This document shows positions 13,347 through 14,406 of a stretch of 14,406 nt of DNA, piece after piece. Every line of letters starts with the position of its first letter. Position 1 is the stretch's first letter. This DNA is from an uncultured Thalassolituus sp. (GTDB lineage Bacteria > Pseudomonadota > Gammaproteobacteria > Pseudomonadales > Oceanobacteraceae). Location: NCBI GenBank assembly GCA_913054055.1, contig CAJXIT010000048.1, forward strand, positions 1-14,406. The letters run 5' to 3'. A model generated the notes under the pieces. That model did no database searches. It worked only from the letters and a program-made list of their open reading frames with translations, and was not told the origin of the DNA. The position numbers and the translations under genes are program-made.

Positions 13347-14406
13347 ATGACGTTTAAAATACGCAGTTTCAATACTCAGCAAGAAAATTTTTCTGAAAGC
13401 CTAGACAAGCTGCTTGCTTGGGAATCCGTTTCCGATACACAAGTTCAGCAAACCGTGTTGGATATTTTGCATCAAGTTAAAGCACGCGGTGATGATGCAT
13501 TAATTGAATACACCAACCGCTTTGACCATTTACAAGTTGAAAGCATGGGTGCTTTGGAAGTATCCCAAGACGAACTGGTTAAAGCGTTAGAAAACCTGCC
13601 TGAAGATCAGCGCAAATCATTATTGGCAGCAGCAGAGCGTGTGCGTCGCTATCACGAACGTCAACGTGCTGAGTCGTGGCAGTATCAAGAAGAAGACGGC
13701 ACCGTATTAGGCCAACAAGTGACGGCCATGGATCGTGTGGGCATTTATGTACCGGGTGGTAAAGCCGCATACCCATCAAGTGTATTAATGAATGCCATTC
13801 CTGCCCATGTGGCTGGAGTAAAAGAAATCATCATGGTTGCGCCAACCCCTGGTGGTGAAGTGAATCAATTGGTTTTAGCGGCAGCGGCAGCAGCTGGTGT
13901 GACCCGTTGCTTTACGGTTGGTGGTGCGCAAGCGGTTGCAGCATTAGCCTACGGCACACAAACGGTGCCTAAAGTTGATAAGATTGTTGGCCCAGGTAAT
14001 ATTTATGTGGCCACGGCCAAGCGCTTTGTATTTGGCGAAGTGGGCATCGACATGATTGCCGGCCCATCTGAAATTTTAGTCGTGTGCGATGGTAAAACCA
14101 ATCCAGATTGGATTGCCATGGATTTATTCAGTCAAGCTGAACACGATGAAGATGCACAGTCCATATTAATTTCTTGGGATGAAAACTTTTTGCAAGAAGT
14201 GGAAGCCAGTATTAATAAATTGCTGCCAACCATGGAGCGACAAGAAATCATTCGTGCGTCTTTATCAGGGCGCGGAGCGCTTATTAAAGTAGATAATGAA
14301 GCTCAAGCATTAGAGATTACCAACCGCATCGCGCCTGAGCATTTAGAGTTGTCGGTAGAAAACCCTGAAGAGATGGCCAAGCAAGTTCGACATGCAGGTG
14401 CCATTT
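13347..14406 (+). CDS. hisD: histidinol dehydrogenase, partial at window end
   Basis: The frame opens at ATG 13347 and runs without a stop to the window edge, giving 353 residues of a protein that is usually about 430. HisD makes the last two oxidations of histidine synthesis, histidinol to histidine, with NAD+ and Zn2+. Visible motifs: DRVGIYVPGGKAAYPSS, VGGAQAVAALAYGT, KIVGPGNIYVATAKRFVFG, and IDMIAGPSEILV; the zinc ligands Gln263 and His266 (FSQAEHDEDAQ); and the catalytic Glu-His pair at 331-332 (IAPEHLEL). The remaining zinc ligands (Asp and His near the C-terminus) lie beyond the window. The start has an AGAGG ribosome binding site 5 bases upstream. It follows hisG after a 68-base spacer containing a strong hairpin. 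Confidence 0.95.
   Translation, partial: MTFKIRSFNTQQENFSESLDKLLAWESVSDTQVQQTVLDILHQVKARGDDALIEYTNRFDHLQVESMGALEVSQDELVKALENLPEDQRKSLLAAAERVRRYHERQRAESWQYQEEDGTVLGQQVTAMDRVGIYVPGGKAAYPSSVLMNAIPAHVAGVKEIIMVAPTPGGEVNQLVLAAAAAAGVTRCFTVGGAQAVAALAYGTQTVPKVDKIVGPGNIYVATAKRFVFGEVGIDMIAGPSEILVVCDGKTNPDWIAMDLFSQAEHDEDAQSILISWDENFLQEVEASINKLLPTMERQEIIRASLSGRGALIKVDNEAQALEITNRIAPEHLELSVENPEEMAKQVRHAGAI

Overview
The window looks like a stretch of core chromosome from a marine-type gammaproteobacterium of moderate G+C content (by eye about 45%). The gene set (YhdP, PTS-Ntr proteins, RpoN, the Lpt/KDO cluster, IbaG-MurA, short-form HisG followed by HisD) matches the conserved rpoN/lpt/mur/his neighbourhood of Pseudomonadales/Oceanospirillales. 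That placement is inference from gene content and order; I cannot name a species. No prophage, insertion sequence, CRISPR array, tRNA or rRNA is visible. No stretch longer than about 215 bases lacks a gene.

Layout. (1) 1-1214, plus strand: the C-terminal end of a YhdP/AsmA-like envelope protein, overlapped by a Nit-family amidase. (2) 1235-3147, minus strand: an mgtE Mg2+ channel gene followed 8 bases later by yjgA/darP (ribosome assembly). (3) 3268-10838, minus strand, in transcription order: yrbG (Na+/Ca2+ exchanger family), kdsD, lptC, lptA, lptB, rpoN, hpf, ptsN, rapZ and ptsO. This is the classical cluster linking KDO/LPS export with sigma-54 and the nitrogen PTS. (4) 11054 to the end, plus strand: ibaG, murA, hisG and the first ~80% of hisD.

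How the genes work together. KdsD makes arabinose-5-phosphate for KDO, while LptA, LptB and LptC help export finished LPS. MurA starts peptidoglycan synthesis. RapZ in well-studied enterobacteria controls GlmS, and PtsO/PtsN form the end of the PTS-Ntr phosphorelay. The region therefore joins envelope-precursor synthesis to nitrogen and stress control (RpoN, HPF).

No clearly new system was found. The points worth a second look are: genes missing from otherwise conserved blocks (kdsC between kdsD and lptC, mlaFEDCB between yrbG and ibaG, tldD/pmbA around yjgA); a strong hairpin inside the hisG-hisD spacer that reads better as a terminator on the opposite strand; paired hairpins between rapZ and ptsO; sigma-S-like -10 elements before hpf and inside a dyad before yrbG; and an IbaG whose usual loop histidine seems to be replaced.
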